In this document: positions 26,212-35,578 of the stretch, one piece after another
Layout of the letters: every line of letters starts with the position of its first letter
How positions within the stretch are numbered: position 1 is the stretch's first letter
DNA from: Mobilitalea sibirica
Lineage (GTDB): Bacteria > Bacillota > Clostridia > Lachnospirales > Lachnospiraceae
DNA length: 64,000 nt
Direction: 5' to 3'
NCBI RefSeq assembly: GCF_015999265.1
Contig: NZ_JAEAGR010000011.1
Span: 1 to 64,000 of the forward strand
Program-made: the position numbers and the translations under genes
Notes under the pieces: generated by a model
Database searches by the model: none
What the model saw: only the letters and a program-made list of their open reading frames with translations
Told to the model about the DNA's origin: nothing

Positions 26212-27036
26212 TTATTTATCTTTTAGTAAATATTTATGGATGATTTCAGTGACACCATTTTCTTTACAGCTAAGCTCTGTGATAATATCAGCTTTTTCCT
26301 TCACGGTGTCCAGTGCATTTTTCATAGCAACACCCAGTCCTGCCATCTGAAGCATTGAGATATCATTTTCACCATCTCCGGCAGCAATCGAGGTCTGAAG
26401 TGGATAGCCGAACAGTTTGCACACATATTCCAGACCCAGTCCTTTACTGGCATGAATGGAGGTATATTCTAAGGTGAATTTACTGGAGAATTCAGCGTTT
26501 AAGATACCATCTACATAGGGTTCCAGATCTTCCTTAAACCGTTCCATCTTTGGCTTATCCTTGCTTAATAAAAAGAACTTCAAAGGAATTTCTTCTATTC
26601 CGAGATCCGGTTTTTCCATATCTACTAACTTACAGGTGCATCCCTCTTTTTGATACCATTCAAATTGATAATCATTATAATTAAAATAAACCAGATTTTC
26701 GGTATATGCGTGGCAGGTGAATTCATATTCGTAAGCTTTTTCAAATAAAAGTTTAGTTAAATCGAAAGGTATCGGTACGGTATGAAGTGTATTTTTGGTA
26801 AGATTATCAACAATATGTGCACCATTTAAGGCAACGGTATAGGATTCTCCGAATTCATCCAGTTGTAATTCCTTGACTGTACGTAAAATCATATCTTTAT
26901 TTCTACCGGATGCAATGGAAATCTTTTTACCTTGCTTACATGCATAAGTAATTGCTTCTTTGTTTTTATCTGATATTCCATAGGGTTCTTGCTTTAAAGT
27001 TCCGTCCACATCTAAAAATAGTATATTATAGTTCAT
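26212..27036 (-). CDS. Cof-type HAD-IIB phosphatase
   Basis: This 274-residue protein has the HAD motifs FLDVDGTLK (motif I), SIASGRNKDMI (motif II, Ser), and AAGDGENDISMLQMAG with VAMKNA (motifs III/IV) of Cof/YidA-type sugar-phosphate phosphatases. It is cytoplasmic and the substrate is unknown. GGATTTATTC precedes ATG 27036. It stands alone. Confidence 0.93.
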   Translation of the reverse strand: MNYNILFLDVDGTLKQEPYGISDKNKEAITYACKQGKKISIASGRNKDMILRTVKELQLDEFGESYTVALNGAHIVDNLTKNTLHTVPIPFDLTKLLFEKAYEYEFTCHAYTENLVYFNYNDYQFEWYQKEGCTCKLVDMEKPDLGIEEIPLKFFLLSKDKPKMERFKEDLEPYVDGILNAEFSSKFTLEYTSIHASKGLGLEYVCKLFGYPLQTSIAAGDGENDISMLQMAGLGVAMKNALDTVKEKADIITELSCKENGVTEIIHKYLLKDK

Positions 27037-27404
27037 GAATAAATCCTTTCTAAATTCCTATGTTTATCAACTACTTTATGATACAGTAATTTTTTGCTAT
27101 AGGTTTGGTTTACATCGTCTGCTTCCTTATTATAAAGGATAAGCTTAGAAAATCCTATACCCAATTTCAGAGTATTTCATCTTCGACTACTATTTTATAT
27201 CACATATCTGATGTGTTCATAAATCATAGTTATAAAAAAGATTTTCATTAATAAAAAGCAGTTGTATTTAAAATAAAAGTTGACACAAGGAAAGTTAGTT
27301 TTATAGACCCAAAAAAGTTGGCTTACTGTCACCAATATAATGAAATTTCATATGATATAACATAGAAATCACTTTGCACTGCAAAGGCAATCTATATGCC
27401 AACC

Positions 27405-27558
27405 AACAGTACAATCTGATCAGGCGACGATATGAAAGCATAATGCTATTTTATAGATTGAGTTGATAGTAACATCGTGCAGCCGGGCTGTATTACAGCA
27501 GCAGGTTTCATCAGCCTGCGGGACAGTAGTTTACGCTAAGTGTTCCGTAGGTTTTTTT
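27405..27558 (+). promoter_or_regulatory. Putative NiCo (czcD) riboswitch with overlapping intrinsic terminator
   Basis: The leader of the P-type ATPase has GCAGCCGGGCTG (27479-27490), a small hairpin, a GCAGG/CCTGC stem, then GGGACAGT (27520-27527), the order and sequence expected of NiCo riboswitches. CCTGCGGGACA (27515-27525) can instead pair fully with TGTTCCGTAGG (27541-27551) followed by seven T residues, forming a terminator that destroys the aptamer's last stem. Metal binding would therefore turn the gene on. The 5' aptamer strand is ambiguous (AAAGGCAA at 27383 or CAGGCGA at 27421). The rest of the 27037-27607 gap shows only a possible TTGACA at 27281. Confidence 0.7.
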
Positions 27559-27607
27559 ATGTCCATTGGAACACATTATCCGTATTTCATGGGTTTAGGA
27601 GGTTTTG

Positions 27608-30172
27608 ATGATGCAATTTAATGGATTAACCATGAAGCAGGTAAAAGATTTACAGGCCAGATATGGTCGAAACGAAATAAGGAAAAACAACAAAGGCAAG
27701 GTTATTACTAAAATAAAACATATCATAGATGAACCGATCTATCTGTTATTATTATCGGCAGCGATTATATATTTTTTTCTAGGGGAAGCCTCCCATGGTG
27801 TTATAATGATAGCATTTGTTATATTTGTAGTAGGAATAGACATGATACAGGAAATGAGAGCAGGGGTAACTTTAAAAAGAATAAAAGATATCTCTACACC
27901 GAAGATTAAAGTGATTCGGGAAGGACAGAAAATGATGATCCGCAGTGTTGAATTGGTTCCCGGAGATATTATGTTTATATCGGAAGGGGTTAAAATACCT
28001 GCCGACGGTAGTCTCATATATACGAATGGATTATGCGTTGATGAAAGTATATTAACCGGAGAATCCGAAGGAGTATGGAAAAGTTCTATCCCTGAGAATT
28101 TGTGTTTATCAAGAGAGCTTCCCCAGGATGATTTCTTTCGAAGAGACTATTGCTATACAGGAACCTTGGTTATTCTGGGGGATGGGGTTATAAAAGTAGA
28201 AAAAACAGGTAATGATACGGAATATGGTAAAATTGCAGATAAAATAATAAAAGCTCCACTAGAAAGTACATTACTGCAGAAGCAGTTGAAAAAGCTTGCT
28301 AAACAATGTACTTATATCGCAGCGGTACTGTTTCTCTTAGTAAGTACAGTTACTTTTTTTCATCGCGTGGAGTCTTCGCTTATTACCCGATTAGTTGAAA
28401 GTTTTCTCGCAGGCGTTGTACTGGCATTATCTATGGTACCGGGGGAATTTCCAGTGATACAATCGGTATTTTTATCTATGGGTGCTTTACGATTAGCCAA
28501 AAAAAATGCCTTGATTCGTACGCTTTCTGCTGTAGAAACCTTAGGTGCAGTATCTGTATTATGTGTTGACAAGACAGGAACAATTACGAATAACCGGATG
28601 AAGGTACAGGAATTCTGGACCCTTGATGGTATATTTGATAGCCTTTGTAGGGCATTAATATTATCCTGTAAGGAGAATACTTATGATCCAATGGAGGTAG
28701 CAATGTTAGATTTTTGCAGCCTTCAATTCCAAAAAGGTAAGGATGATGTAGAATATGTAAAGGCCTGTATGCTATCAAACCAGCATTCCGCATTTCTTAG
28801 GGAATACGCCTTCACCAACGAATTAAAGGCAATGGGGCAGGTTTGGAAATTTACGAATCGTATTTCTATAGCTGTAAAAGGTAGTCCGGAGACAATAATA
28901 CCCTTATGTATGTTATCAGAAGAACAGATGCTTCAGGTTGATAAAACCATGAATGATATGTTGAAAAAAGGATTAAGAGTGATTGCTGTCGCTGATTGTA
29001 ACATTAAGAATGAAAACGAAATCCCTGATAGCCTCACAGAATGTAAGCTATATCTAAAAGGTGTTGTTGGATTAACCAATCCTCCAAAAGAGAATATTGA
29101 TGAGCAATTACGGATGTGTTATAAAGCCGGTATTAGAATTATTATGATTACAGGGGATCATCCTCTTACAGCTGTTACCGTTGCAAAATCAATAGGTATT
29201 CATAATCCGACTCATTATATTACCGGAGATGAGATAACAAAAATGTCAGATGATTGTTTAAGAAAAAAGGTAATGGAATATAATATCTTTGCCAGAGTAC
29301 TTCCCTTGCATAAAATGCGAATTGTGAAAGCTTTAAAAGATAACGGAGAGGTCACGGCAATGACCGGAGATGGTGTAAATGATTCACCTGCATTAAAAAT
29401 AGCAGATATTGGAGTTGCTATGGGAAAATATGGTTCCGAGGTTTCAAGGGAAGCGGCAGATCTGGTTTTATTGGATGATAATTTTTCGACAATCTTAGAT
29501 TCTGTATGCGATGGTAGACGTATCTATCAAAATATCAGAAAAGCAGTAGGATACACTTTTGCTGTTCATATCCCTATAGCCTTATTATCATTAATTATTC
29601 CTTTGCTCAATATATCACCGAGGGCCCTGCTGTTATTACCACTTCACATTGTATTATTAGAATTAATTATGGACCCAACCTGTTCTTTTGCACTGGAACG
29701 GTTGCCGGCTGAAGGTGATATTATGAATAAAGCTCCTAGAGATCCGAATGAGTCTATATTTAACGGTAGACTTTTGTTAAAAAGTGTTCTACAGGGTATT
29801 ATGGTGTTTGCCGGAAGTTTTTATTTGTATTATGGTTTGCTACGTTCATCATTCTCACCGGAAGTAGCCAGAACAGCAGGCTATGGAGTTCTTGTCTTAG
29901 CAAATATTTTCCTGGTTATTACGAATAGTTCTGATTCGGAATCAATTTTTAAAATTCTAAATAAACTAAAAAAAGAAAAAGGAGTATGGATTGTAAACTT
30001 AGTGACATTAACGGAATTGTTGATTATGGTATATTCTCCCTTAGCTAAATTATTAAAATTTTCGCCCTTACCAACAAAACTATTTATATTGATGGTTATG
30101 GTATCCGCTTTCTCCGTGTTCTGGTATGAGTTTTATAAATTAATCAAAAGAAGAAAAGAAAGGGATGATTGA
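27608..30172 (+). CDS. Cation-translocating P-type ATPase, probable Ni/Co or other metal exporter
   Basis: This protein of about 854 residues has the P-type ATPase set: LTGESEGV (actuator), CVDKTGTITNN (phosphorylated Asp), ITGDHPLTA and TGDGVNDSPALK, with about ten membrane helices and the P2 (Ca2+-ATPase-like) domain layout. In the M4 ion-site position it reads VPGEFPV instead of the PEGLP of calcium pumps, and M6 reads LLELIMDPTCS. Heavy-metal N-terminal domains are absent. The NiCo-like riboswitch suggests transition-metal efflux; cation choice is inferred. GGAGG lies just before ATG 27608; ATG 27611 is equally possible. Confidence 0.92.
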   Translation: MMQFNGLTMKQVKDLQARYGRNEIRKNNKGKVITKIKHIIDEPIYLLLLSAAIIYFFLGEASHGVIMIAFVIFVVGIDMIQEMRAGVTLKRIKDISTPKIKVIREGQKMMIRSVELVPGDIMFISEGVKIPADGSLIYTNGLCVDESILTGESEGVWKSSIPENLCLSRELPQDDFFRRDYCYTGTLVILGDGVIKVEKTGNDTEYGKIADKIIKAPLESTLLQKQLKKLAKQCTYIAAVLFLLVSTVTFFHRVESSLITRLVESFLAGVVLALSMVPGEFPVIQSVFLSMGALRLAKKNALIRTLSAVETLGAVSVLCVDKTGTITNNRMKVQEFWTLDGIFDSLCRALILSCKENTYDPMEVAMLDFCSLQFQKGKDDVEYVKACMLSNQHSAFLREYAFTNELKAMGQVWKFTNRISIAVKGSPETIIPLCMLSEEQMLQVDKTMNDMLKKGLRVIAVADCNIKNENEIPDSLTECKLYLKGVVGLTNPPKENIDEQLRMCYKAGIRIIMITGDHPLTAVTVAKSIGIHNPTHYITGDEITKMSDDCLRKKVMEYNIFARVLPLHKMRIVKALKDNGEVTAMTGDGVNDSPALKIADIGVAMGKYGSEVSREAADLVLLDDNFSTILDSVCDGRRIYQNIRKAVGYTFAVHIPIALLSLIIPLLNISPRALLLLPLHIVLLELIMDPTCSFALERLPAEGDIMNKAPRDPNESIFNGRLLLKSVLQGIMVFAGSFYLYYGLLRSSFSPEVARTAGYGVLVLANIFLVITNSSDSESIFKILNKLKKEKGVWIVNLVTLTELLIMVYSPLAKLLKFSPLPTKLFILMVMVSAFSVFWYEFYKLIKRRKERDD

Positions 30173-30197
30173 ACTTCTGTCAAAACTATGTTATTAT
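30169..30197 (+). promoter_or_regulatory. Promoter of the Rrf2 regulator gene
   Basis: TTGAAC (30169-30174), a 17-bp spacer and TATTAT (30192-30197). The -35 box overlaps the stop of the P-type ATPase. Confidence 0.6.
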
Positions 30198-30236
30198 TAT
30201 AACAAACACGTATGATTAAAATATTGGAGGATCACT

Positions 30237-30674
30237 ATGCGGGTATCAACAAAGGGAAGATATGCTTTAAGGCTAATGCTTGACTTGGCCATGAATAATA
30301 CCGGAGAGTATATAACCATCAAAAGTATTGCTGCGAGACAGAATATTTCCGAAAAATATCTGGAGCAGATCATATCCATATTGAATCGAGCCGGTTATGT
30401 AAAAAGTATTCGGGGTGCCGGAGGGGGATATCGTTTAGCAAAAGAACCGGTTGAATATACAGTAGGGATGATTCTACGGTTAACGGAAGGTAATATTGCA
30501 CCGGTAGATTGTATTGATGGTGATATCGAGGGATGCGATAGAAGTAATGGATGTGTAACCAGAGAAGTGTGGAAGCAATTATATGATGCAATTTTAGGTG
30601 TTATTGATCATATAACATTACAGGATCTGTTAGACAGACAGAAGAATATGGTACCCTTTGATTACTCTATTTAA
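30237..30674 (+). CDS. Rrf2 family transcriptional regulator (IscR/CymR-like)
   Basis: This 145-residue protein opens with MRVSTKGRYALRLMLDLA and has the winged-helix recognition region ISEKYLEQIISILNRAGYVKSIRGAGGGYRLA, as in Rrf2 regulators. Three cysteines (CIDGDIEGCDRSNGC) match the cluster-ligand positions of IscR-type members. Lying directly upstream of two cysteine/homocysteine synthesis genes, it probably controls sulfur assimilation like CymR or cluster assembly like IscR; which one is not settled by the sequence. Confidence 0.93.
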   Translation: MRVSTKGRYALRLMLDLAMNNTGEYITIKSIAARQNISEKYLEQIISILNRAGYVKSIRGAGGGYRLAKEPVEYTVGMILRLTEGNIAPVDCIDGDIEGCDRSNGCVTREVWKQLYDAILGVIDHITLQDLLDRQKNMVPFDYSI

Positions 30675-30744
30675 AACATAGATAAGATAAAAAAATAGTA
30701 TGTATTGTTAATAAAAAACAAAAAAATATATTTTTTTATATAAA

Positions 30745-30780
30745 CCCACTTGACAAATTTATCAAGTGGGCTTATTATTA
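30745..30780 (+). terminator. Terminator after the Rrf2 regulator gene
   Basis: CCCACTTGA (30745-30753) pairs with TCAAGTGGG (30762-30770), followed by a T-rich tail. Confidence 0.75.
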
Positions 30781-30796
30781 TTTCATAAACTAAATC

Positions 30797-30811
30797 ATAC
30801 TAAATAAGTAT
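30797..30811. promoter_or_regulatory. Candidate operator before the cysteine synthesis genes
   Basis: ATACTAAATAAGTAT has ATACT/AGTAT arms around a 5-bp centre, with a further partial copy (GAATACTATG) adjoining. It lies between the Rrf2 gene and the sulfur operon. It is a weak candidate for Rrf2 binding. A leader hairpin, GTTTTTCCCA (30841) with TGGGAAAAC (30878-30886), follows. Confidence 0.3.
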
Positions 30812-30918
30812 GAATACTATGATAAAAATATATATACAATGTTTTTCCCACATTTCCCTTAGATTGCATAAGTTTTTTGGGAAAACAAATACTAATATAT
30901 ATTTATGGAGGTCAAAAT

Positions 30919-32217
30919 ATGGGAATAGAGAAAAAACTTAGATTTGAAACATTACAAATTCACGCTGGACAGGAAAATCCGGATAGCGCCACTGGAGCCA
31001 GATGTGTTCCGATTTATCAGACAACATCCTATGTTTTTGATGATTCAGCTCAGGCAGAAAGAAGATTTAACTTAAGTGAAGGTGGAAATATATATACCAG
31101 GTTGATGAATCCGACTAGCGATGTATTTGAGCAAAGAATAGCTGCATTGGAGGGTGGAATAGCAGCCTTGGCAACAGCCTCCGGTTCAGCAGCAATTGCA
31201 TATTCCATTCAAAATATTGCCCATGCCGGAGATCATATCGTAGCGGCTCAGACTTTATATGGCGGTACTTATAATTTATTTGCCCATACCCTAGATGAAT
31301 TTGGTATAACAACAACCTTTGTGGATGGTGATGATGTTAATAATTTTGAGAAAGCCATTCGACCAAATACGAAGGCTATCTTTATTGAAAGCTTAGGAAA
31401 TCCTAATTCCAGTATTATAGATATCAGAAAAGTTGCAGATATCGCACATAAAAACGGAATACCGTTAATTGTAGATAATACCTTTGCAACACCATATCTG
31501 CTTAGACCAATTGAATATGGAGCGGATATTGTAGTTCATTCAGCTACAAAATTTATTGGAGGACATGGAACCTCCATTGGAGGCGTTATAGTTGACAGCG
31601 GTAAATTTGACTGGGAGGCCTCCGGTAAATTCCCATATTTAACAGAACCGAATCCAAGTTATCACGGAGTACAATTTACAAAAGCTGTTGGTGCAGCAGC
31701 CTATATTATAAAGATACGAGTTACCTTAATGAGAGATACCGGTGCAACCATAAGTCCTTTTAATTCCTTTTTGTTCTTGCAAGGACTGGAGACCTTATCC
31801 CTCAGGGTTGAAAGACATGTATTAAATGCGCTGAAGATAGTTGAATTCTTAAATAACCATCCTATGGTTGAAGTGGTAAATCATCCTTCCTTACCGGATA
31901 ATCCATATCATGAATTATACAAAAACTATTTTCCTAAGGGTGGCGGTTCTATCTTTACATTTGAGATAAAAGGAGATGCAGAGACAGCGAAAGCCTTTAT
32001 TGACAAACTCCAGATATTTTCACTTCTGGCTAATGTTGCCGATGTAAAATCCTTAGTGATTCATCCTGCCAGTACAACGCACTCACAGATGAACGCGGAG
32101 GAATTAGCCTCCTCAGGTATAAAACCCAATTCCATTCGATTATCAATCGGAACAGAGCATATTGACGATTTAATTGAAGATTTAGCACAGGCACTTAATA
32201 GTGCAGAAAGGAAGTAA
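30919..32217 (+). CDS. O-acetylhomoserine sulfhydrylase / cysteine synthase family PLP enzyme
   Basis: This protein of about 432 residues matches the Cys/Met metabolism PLP family (MetY type): [45 protein letters not shown], and the PLP lysine in [17 protein letters not shown]. It joins sulfide to O-acetylhomoserine (or O-acetylserine), giving homocysteine or cysteine, in the cytoplasm. ATG 30919 follows GGAGG. It is co-transcribed with the cysK-type gene, whose start lies five bases past its stop. Confidence 0.94.
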   Translation: MGIEKKLRFETLQIHAGQENPDSATGARCVPIYQTTSYVFDDSAQAERRFNLSEGGNIYTRLMNPTSDVFEQRIAALEGGIAALATASGSAAIAYSIQNIAHAGDHIVAAQTLYGGTYNLFAHTLDEFGITTTFVDGDDVNNFEKAIRPNTKAIFIESLGNPNSSIIDIRKVADIAHKNGIPLIVDNTFATPYLLRPIEYGADIVVHSATKFIGGHGTSIGGVIVDSGKFDWEASGKFPYLTEPNPSYHGVQFTKAVGAAAYIIKIRVTLMRDTGATISPFNSFLFLQGLETLSLRVERHVLNALKIVEFLNNHPMVEVVNHPSLPDNPYHELYKNYFPKGGGSIFTFEIKGDAETAKAFIDKLQIFSLLANVADVKSLVIHPASTTHSQMNAEELASSGIKPNSIRLSIGTEHIDDLIEDLAQALNSAERK

Positions 32218-32221
32218 TGTT

Positions 32222-33157
32222 ATGGGAGGAATAAAAAAACGAATTACGGAATTAATAGGGAAGACCCCTATGTTGGAGCTTACTAATTATAATAAAATTC
32301 ATGAACTTAACGCTACGATTATTGCTAAACTTGAATACTTTAATCCCGGAGGAAGTGTGAAGTGCAGAATTGCCAGAAAAATGATTGAAGAGGCAATAAA
32401 AAGCGGAGAAATTAATCAAGATACCGTTATCATTGAGCCTACCAGCGGTAATACCGGGATTGGTTTATCCAGCGTTTGCGCTAGCTATGGACTTCGTGTT
32501 ATATTAACGATGCCGGAAACAATGAGTATCGAGAGAAGAAACCTGATGAAGGCATATGGAGCTGAGCTGGTGCTTACCGAGGGAGCTAAGGGTATGAAGG
32601 GGGCTATTGAGAAAGCCAATGAGTTAAAGAAGGATATTCCGAATAGTTTTATACCTTCGCAATTTGAAAATCCCAATAATCCCAAAGTTCATGAGGAAAC
32701 TACCGGTGTTGAGATTTGGGATGATACCGAAGGTAAAATAGATATATTTGTTGCAGGAATCGGTACCGGTGGTACGATATCCGGAGTAGGAGCATATTTA
32801 AAATCAAAAAATCCGAATGTGAAAGTAGTTGCTGTTGAACCGGCTGATTCTCCTGTATTGTCAGAAGGTCGGGCAGGAGCTCATAAAATTCAGGGAATTG
32901 GTGCAGGATTTATTCCAAACACCTTAAATACAAAAATATATGATGAAGTAATTACAGTAAAGAATGAAGATGCCTTTGAAACAGGCAGAGAAATTGCGAA
33001 GAAAGACGGTGTTTTGGTTGGTATATCTTCCGGAGCGGCCCTTTGGGCAGCTACCCAGGTAGCAAAAAGACCGGAAAATGCGGGAAAAAACATTGTTGTA
33101 CTTTTACCGGATACCGGTGAACGCTATCTCTCAACTCCAATGTTTACAGAAGCATAA
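32222..33157 (+). CDS. cysK: Cysteine synthase A
   Basis: This protein of about 311 residues shows IGKTPMLEL, the PLP lysine in [18 protein letters not shown], the substrate loop [11 protein letters not shown] and the phosphate-binding [10 protein letters not shown]. It makes cysteine from O-acetylserine and sulfide. The VKCR form at the active-site lysine also occurs in enteric CysK, while many Firmicutes have VKDR. ATG 32222 follows AAAGGAAG. It is the last gene of the operon. Confidence 0.95.
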   Translation: MGGIKKRITELIGKTPMLELTNYNKIHELNATIIAKLEYFNPGGSVKCRIARKMIEEAIKSGEINQDTVIIEPTSGNTGIGLSSVCASYGLRVILTMPETMSIERRNLMKAYGAELVLTEGAKGMKGAIEKANELKKDIPNSFIPSQFENPNNPKVHEETTGVEIWDDTEGKIDIFVAGIGTGGTISGVGAYLKSKNPNVKVVAVEPADSPVLSEGRAGAHKIQGIGAGFIPNTLNTKIYDEVITVKNEDAFETGREIAKKDGVLVGISSGAALWAATQVAKRPENAGKNIVVLLPDTGERYLSTPMFTEA

Positions 33158-33192
33158 TATAATCGATTAAATATCATGGAATATTATAAAAG

Positions 33193-33254
33193 CCGTTACG
33201 GTTATAAGCATTAGATTTTAGTATCTTATGCTTAGTAAGCCGTAACGGTTTTTT
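33193..33254 (+). terminator. Terminator after cysK
   Basis: CCGTTACGG (33193-33201) pairs with CCGTAACGG (33240-33248), with an inner TAAGCAT/ATGCTTA stem and a T-run. Confidence 0.88.
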
Positions 33255-33354
33255 GTATTAAAAAGAGAACCTGAGTTGGCTTATTATTGAATACTTAAAA
33301 AGCGTGTTTTCAACCTGTGGTGTGACGTGACATACTTATTCTAGAAAATAAATT

Positions 33355-33521
33355 ATAGATACTGTTCTTGGCGATCAGGATGTGGGTGCTATCTATAATA
33401 ACAGAATTGTTATTCGGTTAGAATTGGAGTTTTTCAAACAATTGATGAGGTGGCCCAACCCGGAAAATTGTACATATGGTGGAGCAAAATGTCTTATGGT
33501 TCTGACGATAATATAACCTGA
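33355..33521 (+). other. Possible decayed coding fragment
   Basis: Two short open stretches in different frames read like protein: DTVLGDQDVGAIYNNRIVI (from about 33357) and then QTIDEVAQPGKLYIWWSK continuing to a TGA at 33519. No start codon or ribosome site is evident. I do not recognise the family. It may be a pseudogene remnant or chance. Nothing else is seen in the 33158-33594 gap besides the terminator. Confidence 0.3.
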
Positions 33522-33594
33522 TATATAAAATCAACGATGTACCGCAAGTAACATATATTATAATAAGAATCATATATAAAGGTTGTTGGTTAGT

Positions 33595-34413
33595 ATGGGA
33601 AAAGTTATATTGGATCCCGGCCATGGCGGTAATGATCCCGGAGATATCTATCAGGGAAGAGCAGAAAAGGATGATAATCTAAGACTGGCCCTAGCAATTG
33701 GGGAGATACTAAGAAATGAAGGCTACGAGGTATCATTTACGCGAACCGATGATACTTATGTTTCTCAACTGGATAGAGTGAAAATAGCAAATCAAGAGGA
33801 GGGAGATATTTTAGTATCTATTCATCGTATTATCGGTGAATTCGAATCTCCGTCTCCCTGGCTGGGTTTTTTCATCTATTCCGAAGGAGGCTTAGCGGAA
33901 GATACGGCAAAAAATATAGGGAAAGAATTAGAACCGATCTCATTTATTAACTATGGGATTAATGTTCGAACAGATCTACCATTGCTTAGACAGGCGCAGA
34001 TGCCTTCGGTTATGATTGGTGTAGGAAACTTAAGTTCGGAACTAGATAATCTGTTATTTGATACACAATTTGATAAAATCGCTTTATCTATTGCCAGGGG
34101 GATTATGAATTCTCTGGAGGATAAAGAGGCTGACAATGTCTTGCATGGTAACTCGGGTACAGAAGCCAGAATAAATACTAGCGATAAGGTAAGAACATGC
34201 ATTTATCGAATTCAGATTGGATTATTATCCTGTTACAATGATGCACGAAACCTTCAAAAGAAATTTCTTTGTATAGGTTATCCGGCTGAAATAATTAAGA
34301 ATGAAAAATATTATGTGGTATTGGTTGGTTTGTATCATGATTTAACGCAAGCGGTACAACAAGAATTAGCTCTACGATGGTTAGGATATAATACTTTAGT
34401 GGTATCGGTATGA
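33595..34413 (+). CDS. N-acetylmuramoyl-L-alanine amidase-like protein with C-terminal SPOR-like region
   Basis: This protein of about 272 residues opens with KVILDPGHGGNDPG, the Amidase_3 zinc-site start, followed by EKDDNLRLALAIGE (Glu ligand) and DILVSIHRI (His ligand). The expected catalytic Glu near the end of the domain (usually V-E-x-G-F) is replaced: the sequence reads MPSVMIGVGNLSS. The last ~75 residues (CIYRIQIGLLSCYNDA and on) look like a SPOR peptidoglycan-binding repeat. There is no signal peptide. It could be inactive or use another residue. The start is uncertain: ATG 33595, or TTG 33586 nearer the AAAGG. Confidence 0.8.
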   Translation: MGKVILDPGHGGNDPGDIYQGRAEKDDNLRLALAIGEILRNEGYEVSFTRTDDTYVSQLDRVKIANQEEGDILVSIHRIIGEFESPSPWLGFFIYSEGGLAEDTAKNIGKELEPISFINYGINVRTDLPLLRQAQMPSVMIGVGNLSSELDNLLFDTQFDKIALSIARGIMNSLEDKEADNVLHGNSGTEARINTSDKVRTCIYRIQIGLLSCYNDARNLQKKFLCIGYPAEIIKNEKYYVVLVGLYHDLTQAVQQELALRWLGYNTLVVSV

Positions 34414-34422
34414 GAAGTGAAT

Positions 34423-34472
34423 GAGAGTATTATAGACCATAAATAAATTTATGGATGGAATATAGTACTCTC
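34423..34472 (+). terminator. Palindromic terminator-like sequence after the amidase gene
   Basis: GAGAGTATTATA (34423-34434) and TATAGTACTCTC (34461-34472) form the outer stem, with CCATAAAT/ATTTATGG inside. The T-run is weak. Confidence 0.6.
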
Positions 34473-34675
34473 AATTTCAAGGTTATTAGATGAAGATTTT
34501 CCGTATATCTTAATTATTGCTTACATGGGTTTACTTATGTATTTGTTGTAAGGCTTACTTATATAATTGGTCACTTGACTTGTAAATTGATATCATTTAT
34601 AATTAATTGAATATCATTTATGGGATAAAAGTAAATGTAATGCCGGGTGAGTGGGCAGGAAAGAGTGTGTTACCT

Positions 34676-35554
34676 ATGTTAAAAAGTATGACAGGCTTTG
34701 GGAGAAGTGAAATCTCAGGAGAAGACCGTAAGATTACCGTAGAAATGAAGGCTGTTAATCACAGATATTGTGATATTTCTGTTAAAATGCCCAAAAAGCT
34801 TAGTTTCTTTGAAGCCGGTATCCGAAATGTTTTAAAACAGTATATCGGAAGAGGTAAAATTGATGTCTTTATTACATATGAAGATTTTACCGAAAATAAT
34901 ATCTGCGTAAAATACAATTCTGATTTGGCAAAAGAGTATTATACAAATTTAGATAAAATGAGTAAAGAATTCGGGATAGAGAATGATATAAGAGTATCCG
35001 CTTTATCCAGATATCCTGAAGTGCTAACCTTGGAGGAGCAAACCATTAATGAAAAAGAGCTTTGGCAATTGGTGGAAGATGCTGTGAGAGGTGCTGCCGA
35101 GCGCTTTGTTGAAACCAGAATAGCCGAAGGGGAAAATCTAAAACTGGATATTATATCCAAGCTCAATGGTATGTTATCTTTGGTTGAATACATTGAAGAG
35201 AGATCTCCGGAAATTGTTACGGAATATCGTAATAAACTTATGACGAAGGTAACAGAACTACTTGGAGATACCAGAGTAGATGAAAGCATGCTTGTTACAG
35301 AGGTAACTATATTTGCTGACAAGATCTGTGTAGATGAAGAGACAGTTAGGTTAAGAAGCCATATCGCAAATATGAAGGATACTTTGGAAGACAGTGATAA
35401 TGTAGGCAGAAAACTTGACTTTATTGCACAGGAAATGAATAGGGAAGCCAATACAATTTTATCAAAGGCAAATGATTTAGAGGTTACCAATAAGGCAATT
35501 GACTTAAAAACAGAAATTGAGAAAATTCGTGAACAAATTCAAAATATCGAATAG
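34676..35554 (+). CDS. yicC: YicC family endoribonuclease
   Basis: This protein of about 292 residues begins MLKSMTGFGRSE, followed by EMKAVNHRYCDISVKMP, the YicC N-terminal signature, and ends with the DUF1732 region (DFIAQEMNREANTILSKAND). YicC proteins are RNA endonucleases involved in RNA turnover. ATG 34676 fits the family start; an in-frame extension upstream lacks homology. It is the first gene of the yicC-remA-rpoZ cluster. Confidence 0.93.
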   Translation: MLKSMTGFGRSEISGEDRKITVEMKAVNHRYCDISVKMPKKLSFFEAGIRNVLKQYIGRGKIDVFITYEDFTENNICVKYNSDLAKEYYTNLDKMSKEFGIENDIRVSALSRYPEVLTLEEQTINEKELWQLVEDAVRGAAERFVETRIAEGENLKLDIISKLNGMLSLVEYIEERSPEIVTEYRNKLMTKVTELLGDTRVDESMLVTEVTIFADKICVDEETVRLRSHIANMKDTLEDSDNVGRKLDFIAQEMNREANTILSKANDLEVTNKAIDLKTEIEKIREQIQNIE

Positions 35555-35578
35555 CCAAGATTGAAATGAGGAATAACT

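Noticed and set aside
27312-27600. M-box or yybP-ykoY riboswitch before the P-type ATPase
   Set aside because: The conserved sequences I know for those classes are not visible, whereas the GCAGCCGGGC and GGGACAGT blocks fit the NiCo class.
27608-30172. Calcium pump annotation for the P-type ATPase
   Set aside because: The M4 motif is not PEGLP and the leader resembles a NiCo riboswitch, so a calcium-specific name is not supported.
32330-32380. Active-site substitution VKDR to VKCR in cysteine synthase
   Set aside because: The same VKCR form occurs in enteric CysK, so it is a normal variant.
34939-35490. 183-codon open frame on the minus strand
   Set aside because: It lies wholly antisense to yicC, is Ser/Leu-rich as expected from a reversed coding strand, and has no ribosome site or family motif.
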